64,000 nt of DNA from Arthrobacter sp. FB24 (lineage in GTDB: Bacteria > Actinomycetota > Actinomycetes > Actinomycetales > Micrococcaceae): NCBI RefSeq assembly GCF_000196235.1, contig NC_008541.1:4154001-4218000 (forward strand), read 5' to 3'. Both the position numbers and the translations under genes were made by a program. The notes under the pieces are model-generated. The model was not told the DNA's origin. It was given only the letters and a program-made list of their open reading frames with translations, and did not search any database. How positions within the stretch are numbered: position 1 is the stretch's first letter; each line of letters begins with the position of its first letter. Shown here piece after piece: positions 20,671 to 27,763 of the stretch.

Positions 20671-20750
20671 GCTACCTATTCATCCTCACCCGCCCGACAG
20701 GTAGTTCCAACGCCATGATTGAACGGTATTTACTACCCAAAGGGATAGGT
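20671..20750. promoter_or_regulatory. Repeated CTACC/GGTAG motifs in the hxlB/regulator divergent region
   Basis: The 135-bp divergent gap holds GCTACCTATT at 20671, AGGTAGTT at 20699 and a near-dyad TACTACCCAAAGGGATAGGT at 20731-20750. The alternating TACC/GGTA half-sites resemble NarL/LuxR-type response-regulator boxes, which suits the LuxR helix-turn-helix of the neighbouring regulator. They would control hxlBA leftward and the regulator rightward. Inference from pattern only. Confidence 0.5.
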
Positions 20751-20779
20751 CTATTCCCGTGGCGTCGTAGACTGGGCAG

Positions 20780-22060
20780 GTGGAAGCCCCCGATACAGTC
20801 CTGCTGGAAGCCGTTGCCGCCCTGGCCACCGCCCCGCTGGCCACCATTGCCCAGCGGCTGCGGGAGGCGACCCTCCCCTATCTGGGAAGCAGCGCCCTGG
20901 TCATCTTCACCGAGGACTGCACGGGCAGGCCGCAGAAGAAGGCCGGAGACGAATCGATCATCAGCCGGGTCTCCATCGCGGAACTGGACCAGATCCGGGC
21001 GTCGCTCTCCGCGGCAGGGGGACTGTCGCCGGGTGACCGGTGGCAAGGCGGAGCCGTGCTCGGCGGCGAGGAACGCCAGGTCCTCGCCTTGTCCTCCCCC
21101 AGCAACGCCCTGTTGGTCCTCGCCGACCCGCAGCTGCCGGATCCGGCCGGGCACGATGCAACGGAGAGCATGCTCCGCTACCTGTGGACGCTGGCAGCGG
21201 AGCGGATCCGCGAAAAGGTGGCGGACGCGCCGCCGTCGTACCTCATCGAATCCCGCGCGGCCTCGGCCGAGCGGGTGAGGGTGACGGCGGAACTGGTGGA
21301 TCACCACTCCACCACGCTCGAAACCCTGCTCGCCGCGCTGCGGTCGCCTGCGCTCAGCGACGACGCAGCACGAAAGTCCGCCACCGATGTCGCCGCCAGG
21401 GCGTTGGTGGGACTCCGCACCCTCAACGACCGCACCACCGAACTCGTGGAGGAACCGGTGGCCACGGCTTTCCAGCGGCTGCGCGAGGACCTGAAACCGC
21501 TCATGAACTTCAGCGGCATCGACGTCCAGTTCATCGAGCCGCCCGTCAACGGCCGTGCCCTGCCCGGCGAAGTGGCGCACGCGGCCCGCGCGATCGTCCG
21601 CGGGCTGGTCCTTGCCATGGTGGACCAGGCGGGAGTGCGGCGGATCCGTACGCAGTGGGATTGCGACGGCGAGAACCTCCTGGTCAACGTCCGCGACGAC
21701 GGACCCGGCGAGCGCTCCGCGGCCGCGCCCGCCATGGCCCGCCTCGCCCAGCGGGTGGAAGCCCTCGACGGCAGAATGTCCGTGGATGTGATGCCCGGCT
21801 GGGGTGCCGACGTCGCCATCTCACTCCCCCTTGATCCGCCTGCCCGCCCGCTGGCCGACGTTTCCGACTGGAAGCTCGGGGACCGCGAACTCGAGGTGCT
21901 CCAGCTGCTCGCCGCCGGACAACGGAACCGGGCCATCGCCGCGAAACTGCACATCAGCGAGAACACAGTGAAGTTCCACCTGCGCAACATCTACCGGAAA
22001 GTGGGCGCCACCTCCCGCACCGAAGCGATCGCCATGGCCCACAGCAACGGTGTGCGGTAG
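20780..22060 (+). CDS. Fused sensor-kinase-like ATPase / LuxR-type regulator
   Basis: A 426-residue protein with GTG start at 20780. The N-terminal ~150 residues look GAF-like. Residues ~165-230 have a DHHSTTLETLLAAL helix like a HisKA_3 dimerisation region. Residues ~265-350 resemble a HATPase (VNVRDDGPG as the D/G1 box, MPGWGADVAISLPLDP at the end), but the usual N-box Asn is not obvious. The last ~60 residues are a LuxR/NarL helix-turn-helix (LGDRELEVLQLLAAGQRN, KLHISENTVKFHLRNIYRKV). Having sensor and DNA-binding parts in one chain makes it a one-component regulator. Divergence from hxlBA suggests formaldehyde/RuMP control. Confidence 0.8.
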   Translation: MEAPDTVLLEAVAALATAPLATIAQRLREATLPYLGSSALVIFTEDCTGRPQKKAGDESIISRVSIAELDQIRASLSAAGGLSPGDRWQGGAVLGGEERQVLALSSPSNALLVLADPQLPDPAGHDATESMLRYLWTLAAERIREKVADAPPSYLIESRAASAERVRVTAELVDHHSTTLETLLAALRSPALSDDAARKSATDVAARALVGLRTLNDRTTELVEEPVATAFQRLREDLKPLMNFSGIDVQFIEPPVNGRALPGEVAHAARAIVRGLVLAMVDQAGVRRIRTQWDCDGENLLVNVRDDGPGERSAAAPAMARLAQRVEALDGRMSVDVMPGWGADVAISLPLDPPARPLADVSDWKLGDRELEVLQLLAAGQRNRAIAAKLHISENTVKFHLRNIYRKVGATSRTEAIAMAHSNGVR

Positions 22061-22105
22061 GCCTGGGACCGTACATCAGCATCAGCATCGAAAGGACTCC
22101 GCGGC

Positions 22106-22678
22106 ATGGCAATCGAGGTTCGTCCGGCGACCCGGTTCGAGGACGTAAGGACGATGGTGGGCCCCAAGCGCCCCGACGCGACGGTGTGCTGGTGCCTGAG
22201 CTATCGCATCCCCTCCAAGCAGAACCTGGCGTTGCGCGGCCCTGAGCGCGGCGAAGTCGTCAAGGAGTTGGTCCGGCAGGACCCGCCGCCCGGGGTGCTC
22301 GCGTACGACGGCGACGAGGTGGTGGGCTGGGCCGCTGTCCATCCGCGCGCCGATACCAGCTTCGCCCGTAACCGTAAGATCCCCCACGTAGACGATGTCG
22401 ACGTGTGGTCGGTGTGGTGCATCCGGGTGCGGCCCGGGCATCGAGGCAAGGGGATTTCCCATCACCTGCTGCAGGGCGCCATCGACTTCGCCCGCAGCCA
22501 CGGCGCTCAGGCAATCGAAGGCTATCCGGTCGATAACCAGGGCCGGAAGGTGGACATCACCATGGCCTACGTCGGCACGCGCAAGCTCTTCGAGGAGGCC
22601 GGTTTCACCAAGGCCGCGGACACCGACTCCGTGCTTAACGGCTTCCCCCGGGTGCTGATGCGCCTGGACCTGTCGTGA
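22106..22678 (+). CDS. GNAT family N-acetyltransferase
   Basis: A 190-residue cytosolic acetyltransferase. The acetyl-CoA motif A is visible as WCIRVRPGHRGKGISHHLLQ near residues 110-129, preceded by the beta strand DEVVGWAAVHPR and followed by AIDFARSHGAQAIEGYPVD. A Cys/Trp-rich segment (DATVCWCLSYRI) near the N-terminus is common in a subgroup of uncharacterised GNAT enzymes. It follows the fused regulator by 45 bases on the same strand. The substrate is unknown. Confidence 0.85.
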   Translation: MAIEVRPATRFEDVRTMVGPKRPDATVCWCLSYRIPSKQNLALRGPERGEVVKELVRQDPPPGVLAYDGDEVVGWAAVHPRADTSFARNRKIPHVDDVDVWSVWCIRVRPGHRGKGISHHLLQGAIDFARSHGAQAIEGYPVDNQGRKVDITMAYVGTRKLFEEAGFTKAADTDSVLNGFPRVLMRLDLS

Positions 22679-22816
22679 CGACCCCGCGCTTAACGCAATG
22701 CCGCCTGGCGCACCCGTCTCGGCATAGGATCGAAAGTGTGGAACTAACCGAGAGGACGCTCTAAGCGGCCTTGTGGCGGGTAAGCAAGCCGCAGAAACTA
22801 CTTAAGGGTATGGATC

Positions 22817-23626
22817 ATGGCTTCGAAGAACGACCCCGAATCCGACGTCGACGCGGACTCGGGCCAGCACGGCGGCGTCCAGTCAGTGGACCGGGCAATG
22901 GCAGTCCTGGAGATCCTGGCCCGGGACGGCCATGCGGGCGTGAGTGAAATCGCCGAGGAGATGGGCATCCACAAGTCCACCGTGTCCCGGCTGCTGGGCT
23001 CGCTGGTGAGCCGTGAAATGGTCCACCAGAACAGCGAGCGCGGAAAGTACCAGCTGGGCTTCGGCATCCTGAGGCTGGCGAGCTCCATCCCCGGACGGCT
23101 CAGCCTGGTCCGTGAAGCCCGCCCCGTACTGGAAGGGCTGGCCGAGGAATTCAAGGAGACGGTGAACCTGGCCGTCCTGCGCTCCAACTACGCCGTCAAC
23201 GTGGACCAGGCCATGGGACCGTCAACGCTTGCCACCTACGACTGGGTGGGCAGCCTGACCCCGCTCCATGCGACTTCGAGCGGCAAAGTCCTCCTGGCGG
23301 CGCTGTCCGCGGACGACCGGGACCGCATCCTGAAAGAGACCGGCCTCCCGGCCCGGACGCCCCGGACCATCACCAACCGGAAGGCGCTCGAAACCCAGCT
23401 CCTCGACGTCGCCCGCGACGGCTACGGCGTGGTCCGCGAAGAGTTCGAAATCGGCCTCAACTCGATGTCCGTGCCGGTGTACAACCACATGGGTGCTGTG
23501 ATCGGTGCGGTCAGCATCTCCGGGCCTGCCTTCCGTTTTGATCCCGAAAAGGCACCGGGACTCCTTGAGGCGCTGAAAGAGGCGGGACTGCAGATCAGCG
23601 CAAGAATGGGCTACACCCGCCGCTAA
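22817..23626 (+). CDS. IclR family transcriptional regulator
   Basis: A 269-residue regulator. The N-terminal winged helix (SVDRAMAVLEILARDGHAGV, then EIAEEMGIHKSTVSRLLGSL) is followed by an IclR effector domain (TPLHATSSGKVLLAAL, EFEIGLNSMSVPVYNHMG, GAVSISGPAFR). AAGGG lies 8 bases before the ATG. IclR members often control glyoxylate, allantoin or aromatic/betaine pathways. It stands alone between a GNAT gene and a convergent LysR gene 35 bases away, so the target is not evident. Confidence 0.88.
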   Translation: MASKNDPESDVDADSGQHGGVQSVDRAMAVLEILARDGHAGVSEIAEEMGIHKSTVSRLLGSLVSREMVHQNSERGKYQLGFGILRLASSIPGRLSLVREARPVLEGLAEEFKETVNLAVLRSNYAVNVDQAMGPSTLATYDWVGSLTPLHATSSGKVLLAALSADDRDRILKETGLPARTPRTITNRKALETQLLDVARDGYGVVREEFEIGLNSMSVPVYNHMGAVIGAVSISGPAFRFDPEKAPGLLEALKEAGLQISARMGYTRR

Positions 23627-23661
23627 GGCATCAGGTCCAGGACGCCCCACGCCGGCAGCGC

Positions 23662-24594
23662 TCAGGGGTCCACTTCGGGCCGGGCGGTGAGGATCCGATT
23701 GGCATTGACCTGCAGGATGCCGAGCGACTCCTGGATCAGGGGTGAGGCGATGCTGCCCCTGCGCACCGCGGCGACAATGCGGCGCGTGGGTTTCGCCCTA
23801 CCGGTGATGCGTAGCCGAACCACGTTTTCGGCACCATGCAAAGGCGCCAGCCGGGGCAGCAGGCCGACGCCCAGCCCCGCACCCACGAACGCGATCTGGG
23901 TTTCCCATTCAACGGCCTCGTGGGCAATCCTCGGTGTCACCCCGACTGCCGTGAACGCCGCGGTGAACAGGGAATGGTAGGTGGAACCGACTGCCTCCGT
24001 GATCCATGGTTCCGATGCCAGTTCTTCAAGCGTCGCTGTTTCCCGTGATGCCAGCGGATGGTCACCGGGAATGATGACGTCCAGCGGATCGTCGAGCAGA
24101 ACTCTCTGCTCGAAGCGCGGATCGTCCTCACCATAACTGTCGGACTGCATGGCGACAATGACTGCAAGGTCGATTCGTTCCGCAATCAACAAGTCGAAGC
24201 AGCGGGCCGGATCAGCCTCAAGAACCTGCACCTCCAGCATGGGGCGTGTTGAGCGCAGGGTGGCGGCCAGCGGCGCGAGCAACTGGGCGGCTGCTGAGGA
24301 GAATCCGCCGAGGCCAAAGTGGGACTGCACCTGGTCGCCAGCCTCCATGGCTGCGGCGCGCAGCTTCTCCCATTGGGCAATGAGGGGATCCGAGCCCGCC
24401 ACCAGAAAGCGTCCCGTGGCGGTAAGACGCACACCCCGGCCGTCCTTCGTCAGCAGCTGCATTCCAAGCACGCGCTGGAGCTCCCGCAATTGCGCGGAGA
24501 CAGCGGAGGGAGAATAACCCGTGAGCTCCGCGGTTGCGCCAATAGTGCCGCACCGGGCAAACACCCGAAGTGTTGTGAGCCGTGGATCGATCAT
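23662..24594 (-). CDS. LysR family transcriptional regulator, divergent from gbcA
   Basis: A 310-residue LysR protein. The N-terminal helix-turn-helix reads LTTLRVFARCGTIGATAELT, then YSPSAVSAQLRELQRVLG. A periplasmic-binding-like effector domain follows (SSAAAQLLAPLAATLRSTRP through FVGAGLGVGLLPRLAP). The start used is the ATG at 24594 (MIDPRLTTL); the longer reading to 24666 adds a non-family leader through the promoter region. Divergence from the glycine betaine monooxygenase genes makes it the probable regulator of betaine degradation. Confidence 0.88.
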   Translation of the reverse strand: MIDPRLTTLRVFARCGTIGATAELTGYSPSAVSAQLRELQRVLGMQLLTKDGRGVRLTATGRFLVAGSDPLIAQWEKLRAAAMEAGDQVQSHFGLGGFSSAAAQLLAPLAATLRSTRPMLEVQVLEADPARCFDLLIAERIDLAVIVAMQSDSYGEDDPRFEQRVLLDDPLDVIIPGDHPLASRETATLEELASEPWITEAVGSTYHSLFTAAFTAVGVTPRIAHEAVEWETQIAFVGAGLGVGLLPRLAPLHGAENVVRLRITGRAKPTRRIVAAVRRGSIASPLIQESLGILQVNANRILTARPEVDP

Positions 24595-24609
24595 GCATCT
24601 ATTCTGCAT
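24593..24609. promoter_or_regulatory. LysR-type operator candidate
   Basis: ATGCA, seven bases, TGCAT forms an interrupted dyad (24593-24609) overlapping the LysR start codon and ~140 bases upstream of gbcA. It fits the T-N11-A pattern of LysR regulators and could serve autoregulation. The remaining gap to 24750 has no clear promoter boxes that I would defend. Confidence 0.45.
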
Positions 24610-24750
24610 GGTTATCTTCAAAATCACGCGCTTTTGTTGCAGCTCCCGTGACCCTAATCTCATCATTACAAGTACTTCGACCGGCCGTTAGCACCCGCCC
24701 ACGCATGGCCGCCGCAACACCCACTACCCATGCCTCCCGGGAGGAAACCC

Positions 24751-26055
24751 ATGACTGCTTCAGTGAACGTCCCCCTCAATTCACGCGGAAAACTCGCTGC
24801 ATCCTTGCCGGCCGAGCAGCTGGCAGAAATTACCGCGCTGTTTGAGTTCCGGCGCACCGGCTACTCCCTCGATGCCCCCTTCTACACCGATCGCTCGATC
24901 TTCAACATCGACATGGAGGCCATTTTCGGCCAGCACTGGATCTTTGCCGCGAGCACCGCCGAACTGCCGGAGCCGGGCGACTACGTCACCGTCGACTACG
25001 GGCCCTACTCCCTGATTGTGCTGCGCAACGACGACGGCGCCGTGAACGTCCTGCACAACGTATGCCGCCACCGCGGCGCCCGCGTTCTCACCGAAGCTGC
25101 CGGGTCAACCGGAAACCTGGTCTGCGGCTACCACTCCTGGACCTACTCCCCGGAGGGTAATTTGATCCATGCCTCCGCGCCGGGGGAAACGAAGTTCGAC
25201 AAGAGCTGCTTCGGCCTCAAACGCGCCCACGGCCGCGAAGTCGCCGGACTCATCTTCGTCTGCATTGCCGATGATGCGCCGACGGACTTCGATGAAACCG
25301 CAAAAATCTTTGAGCCCTACCTGGCGCCCCACGATCTCTCGAAGACAAAAATCGCCTACCAGCAGAACATCATCGAAGAGGGCAACTGGAAGCTCGTCAT
25401 GGAGAACAACCGTGAGTGCTACCACTGCGACGGCCACCCTGAGCTCGCCTGCTCCCTCTTCCCCACCTGGGGCCTGACGGAGGGCCTGATCCCGCCCCAT
25501 CTTGAGGAAGTGTGGAACCGGAACAAGGAGGCTCAGTCCTCCCTCGAGGAGCGTTGCCGCCGCTACGGCCTTCCCTACGAGGTGGTCGAGCAGCTTGACA
25601 CGCGTATCGCGGGAATCCGTATCTCACGGGAATCACTCGATGGAGAGGGTGAGTCGTTCTCCGCGGACGGGCGGAGGCTTTCCAAGAAGCTGCTGGGTGA
25701 TTTGCCCGACTTCCGCCTTGGCCGCTGCTCGATGCACCTGCAGCCCAACAGCTGGTTCCATTTCCTCGGCGACCACGTGATCACGTTCGGCGTCTTTCCC
25801 ATCAACGAACACCAGAGCCTCGTACGCACCACCTGGTTGGTGGCTGACGACGCCGTGGAAGGCGTCGACTACGACCTGGAGAAGCTCACCTACACCTGGA
25901 AGCAAACGAACCTGCAGGACAAGGCGTTCGTGGAGCTGTGCCAGCAGGGTGCCGGCAGTCCCGCCTACGAGCCCGGTCCGTACATGAAGAGCGAATACCA
26001 GGTCGAGGCATTCATCAACTGGTACGTGCAGCGCGTGCAGGAGCACTTGGCATGA
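24751..26055 (+). CDS. gbcA: Glycine betaine monooxygenase, Rieske oxygenase subunit
   Basis: A 434-residue Rieske non-heme iron oxygenase. The [2Fe-2S] Rieske ligands are Cys105-x-His107 (NVCRHRG) and Cys125-x2-His128 (VCGYHSW). The mononuclear iron ligands are in NNRECYHCDGHPEL (His225, His229). The start is the ATG at 24751 with GGGAGG 6 bases upstream rather than the ATG at 24730. Known role of GbcA: oxygenation of glycine betaine to dimethylglycine and formaldehyde. Coupling to a gbcB-like reductase by ATGA and a downstream BCCT transporter and dimethylglycine oxidase supports this over a generic aromatic dioxygenase. Confidence 0.9.
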   Translation: MTASVNVPLNSRGKLAASLPAEQLAEITALFEFRRTGYSLDAPFYTDRSIFNIDMEAIFGQHWIFAASTAELPEPGDYVTVDYGPYSLIVLRNDDGAVNVLHNVCRHRGARVLTEAAGSTGNLVCGYHSWTYSPEGNLIHASAPGETKFDKSCFGLKRAHGREVAGLIFVCIADDAPTDFDETAKIFEPYLAPHDLSKTKIAYQQNIIEEGNWKLVMENNRECYHCDGHPELACSLFPTWGLTEGLIPPHLEEVWNRNKEAQSSLEERCRRYGLPYEVVEQLDTRIAGIRISRESLDGEGESFSADGRRLSKKLLGDLPDFRLGRCSMHLQPNSWFHFLGDHVITFGVFPINEHQSLVRTTWLVADDAVEGVDYDLEKLTYTWKQTNLQDKAFVELCQQGAGSPAYEPGPYMKSEYQVEAFINWYVQRVQEHLA

Positions 26056-27455
26056 TTGAACTCCTCACCGAAACGGCAATCCAGGAACCACAGCGTATTC
26101 GCGGTCTTGAGATGCCGTGGAACAGGGTGATGGGAAGCCCCGAGGCACCCGCACGGGCAGCCCGGGCGTTGGGCCCATGGCATCCGCAGGAGTTCATGGC
26201 CGAATGCGTCGAGACCGTTCCCGAGGCCGGCGCCATGATGACCTTCGTGTTCCGCCGATGCGACGGTGCACCCCTGGCGTTCCGTGCCGGCCAGTACGTG
26301 AACGTCGCATTTCCCGTGAATGGCGAGGACCAGGAACCGGTGGACCGCAGCTACTCGCTGTCCAGTTCGCCCACCGAGCCGTGGACTTTCAGCATTACCG
26401 TCAAGTGCGACCCCACGGGATTGGTCTCACCCTGGGTGCACGAGAACGTCAAACCCGGCACCGTTCTTGAGATGCTGGGACCGGTGGGAGCATTCCACCT
26501 GCCCGATGCCGACCGACGGGCACGGTATCTCCTGCTTGCTGCCGGCGCAGGCATCACCCCCATCATGTCCATGGTGCGGACCATCCACTCCCTGCCCGGA
26601 CACGCCGATGTTGTGGTGCTCTACCACGGCTCGGATGCTGGAGGCTTTGGCTTCCACCGGGAACTGGCCTATATCGCATCCGTGGACTCGCGCGTCAAGG
26701 TCCACTACTCCCTGGGCGACCGCAGCGTACCGGAGGGGTGGGAAGGGCTCAGCGGAAGGCTGACGGCGGCCATGCTCGAGGAGGTGGCCCCTGATGCCAA
26801 CGGCCGCCAGGTGTACGCATGCGGTCCCGAGGGTTACCTGAACACCGCCACCGAGCTCCTCCAAAAGGTCGGCGTCGATGACACTTCCATATACATGGAG
26901 TTCTTCTCGGGAGACCGCCAGACGCTCCTTGAATACCAGGCGGAGGTGGCACTTGCAGCCGACGTCGCGGAGGAGATCGCCGAATCCGCCGAGGACTACT
27001 TTGAAAGCCAGCCCGCCGCATTCGGGCTCTACGAGCCTGGCTACGACGCCGACGGGACTCTGCAGGCCTCGGGTCTGCCGCTGGAAATCAGCGGCCCGGA
27101 GGCACCCGGCTCCGACCCCGCCGTCGACAGCCCGGGCCTGGAGCCGGAAGCCGGTTCCCCTGACGCCTCGAGCTTCGGCACGGTGGGGACAGGCAGCCTC
27201 ACCATGTCCTTCATGCGTACCGGCATCAATGTCCGGATCGATCCCACCGAGCGCATCCTCGAGGTGGCCCAGCGTGCGGGCGTCAGGATTGGCGCGAACT
27301 GCAAGGAAGGCATGTGCGGCTCCTGCAAGGTCGTCAAGCTTTCAGGGGAGATCGAGATGAACCACCAGGGAGGGATCCGGGCGCGGGAAATCTCGGCGGG
27401 CAAGTTCCTGCCCTGCTGCTCCACGGCGCAGACGGACCTGGTTATCGATGCCTAG
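26052..27455 (+). CDS. gbcB: Glycine betaine monooxygenase reductase with fused ferredoxin
   Basis: A 467-residue electron-transfer partner of GbcA. Residues ~45-145 are an FAD-binding FNR barrel (RSYSLSSSP is the flavin motif). An NAD domain follows (LLLAAGAGITPIMSMVRTIH and VYACGPEGYL). After a ~100-residue acidic/Pro/Ser-rich linker comes a plant-type [2Fe-2S] ferredoxin (GANCKEGMCGSCKVVKLSGE plus a late CCS). The start ATG at 26052 overlaps the gbcA stop as ATGA; the longer frame from 25938 lies inside gbcA. The linker is longer than I would expect for the family. Confidence 0.9.
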   Translation: MIELLTETAIQEPQRIRGLEMPWNRVMGSPEAPARAARALGPWHPQEFMAECVETVPEAGAMMTFVFRRCDGAPLAFRAGQYVNVAFPVNGEDQEPVDRSYSLSSSPTEPWTFSITVKCDPTGLVSPWVHENVKPGTVLEMLGPVGAFHLPDADRRARYLLLAAGAGITPIMSMVRTIHSLPGHADVVVLYHGSDAGGFGFHRELAYIASVDSRVKVHYSLGDRSVPEGWEGLSGRLTAAMLEEVAPDANGRQVYACGPEGYLNTATELLQKVGVDDTSIYMEFFSGDRQTLLEYQAEVALAADVAEEIAESAEDYFESQPAAFGLYEPGYDADGTLQASGLPLEISGPEAPGSDPAVDSPGLEPEAGSPDASSFGTVGTGSLTMSFMRTGINVRIDPTERILEVAQRAGVRIGANCKEGMCGSCKVVKLSGEIEMNHQGGIRAREISAGKFLPCCSTAQTDLVIDA

Positions 27456-27715
27456 CCCCTGCCCCGGCCCACCGTCAAGGCGCAGCCGGATTGCCTGAAA
27501 TAGGGCTTAAGACTTCAGAAAATCCTTGACACGTGACTGTGATACGGGCCACTCTGTTGCTTATGGCGAGACGTGTTGCTCTTTACGGAACAACTGCCGC
27601 GATGCAAGCAAAGCTGACCTTGAACAATGAATGCCAGGAAGGCCCCGATCTTCCGCCCGGTTTGGGGACACCGGAGTACAGCTTCAGCCCATGAATTCAA
27701 ACCAAAGGACTTGAC

Positions 27716-27763
27716 ATGGCTTTGAACAGCGACATCCGCACGGATGCCCACCCCCCCCGTTGA
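27716..27763 (+). other. Eight-cytosine tract disrupting the 5' end of the BCCT gene
   Basis: An ATG at 27716, preceded by AAAGGA at good spacing, opens MALNSDIRTDAHPP and hits a stop at 27761. The C8 run at 27751-27758 causes the shift: with seven Cs the frame would continue as PPVELEEPKLV into the transporter. The tract could be a slippage-prone switch or a base-calling error. The gap 27456-27715 has a TTGACA at 27526 but no convincing -10 box. Confidence 0.6.

Noticed and set aside
19250..20704. 484-codon + strand open frame opposite hxlA/hxlB
   Set aside because: hxlA and hxlB on the minus strand have clear motifs and ribosome sites; the reverse reading shows no family similarity.
22750..22765. 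Possible lone copy of the ACGCTCTC repeat (GGACGCTCTAAG)
   Set aside because: Only eight to nine bases of the core match and it is not at a convergent junction, so chance is likely.
27526..27554. Sigma-70-like promoter with TTGACA before the BCCT gene
   Set aside because: A perfect TTGACA is present but no acceptable -10 box lies at 16-18 bases, so I did not list it as a promoter.
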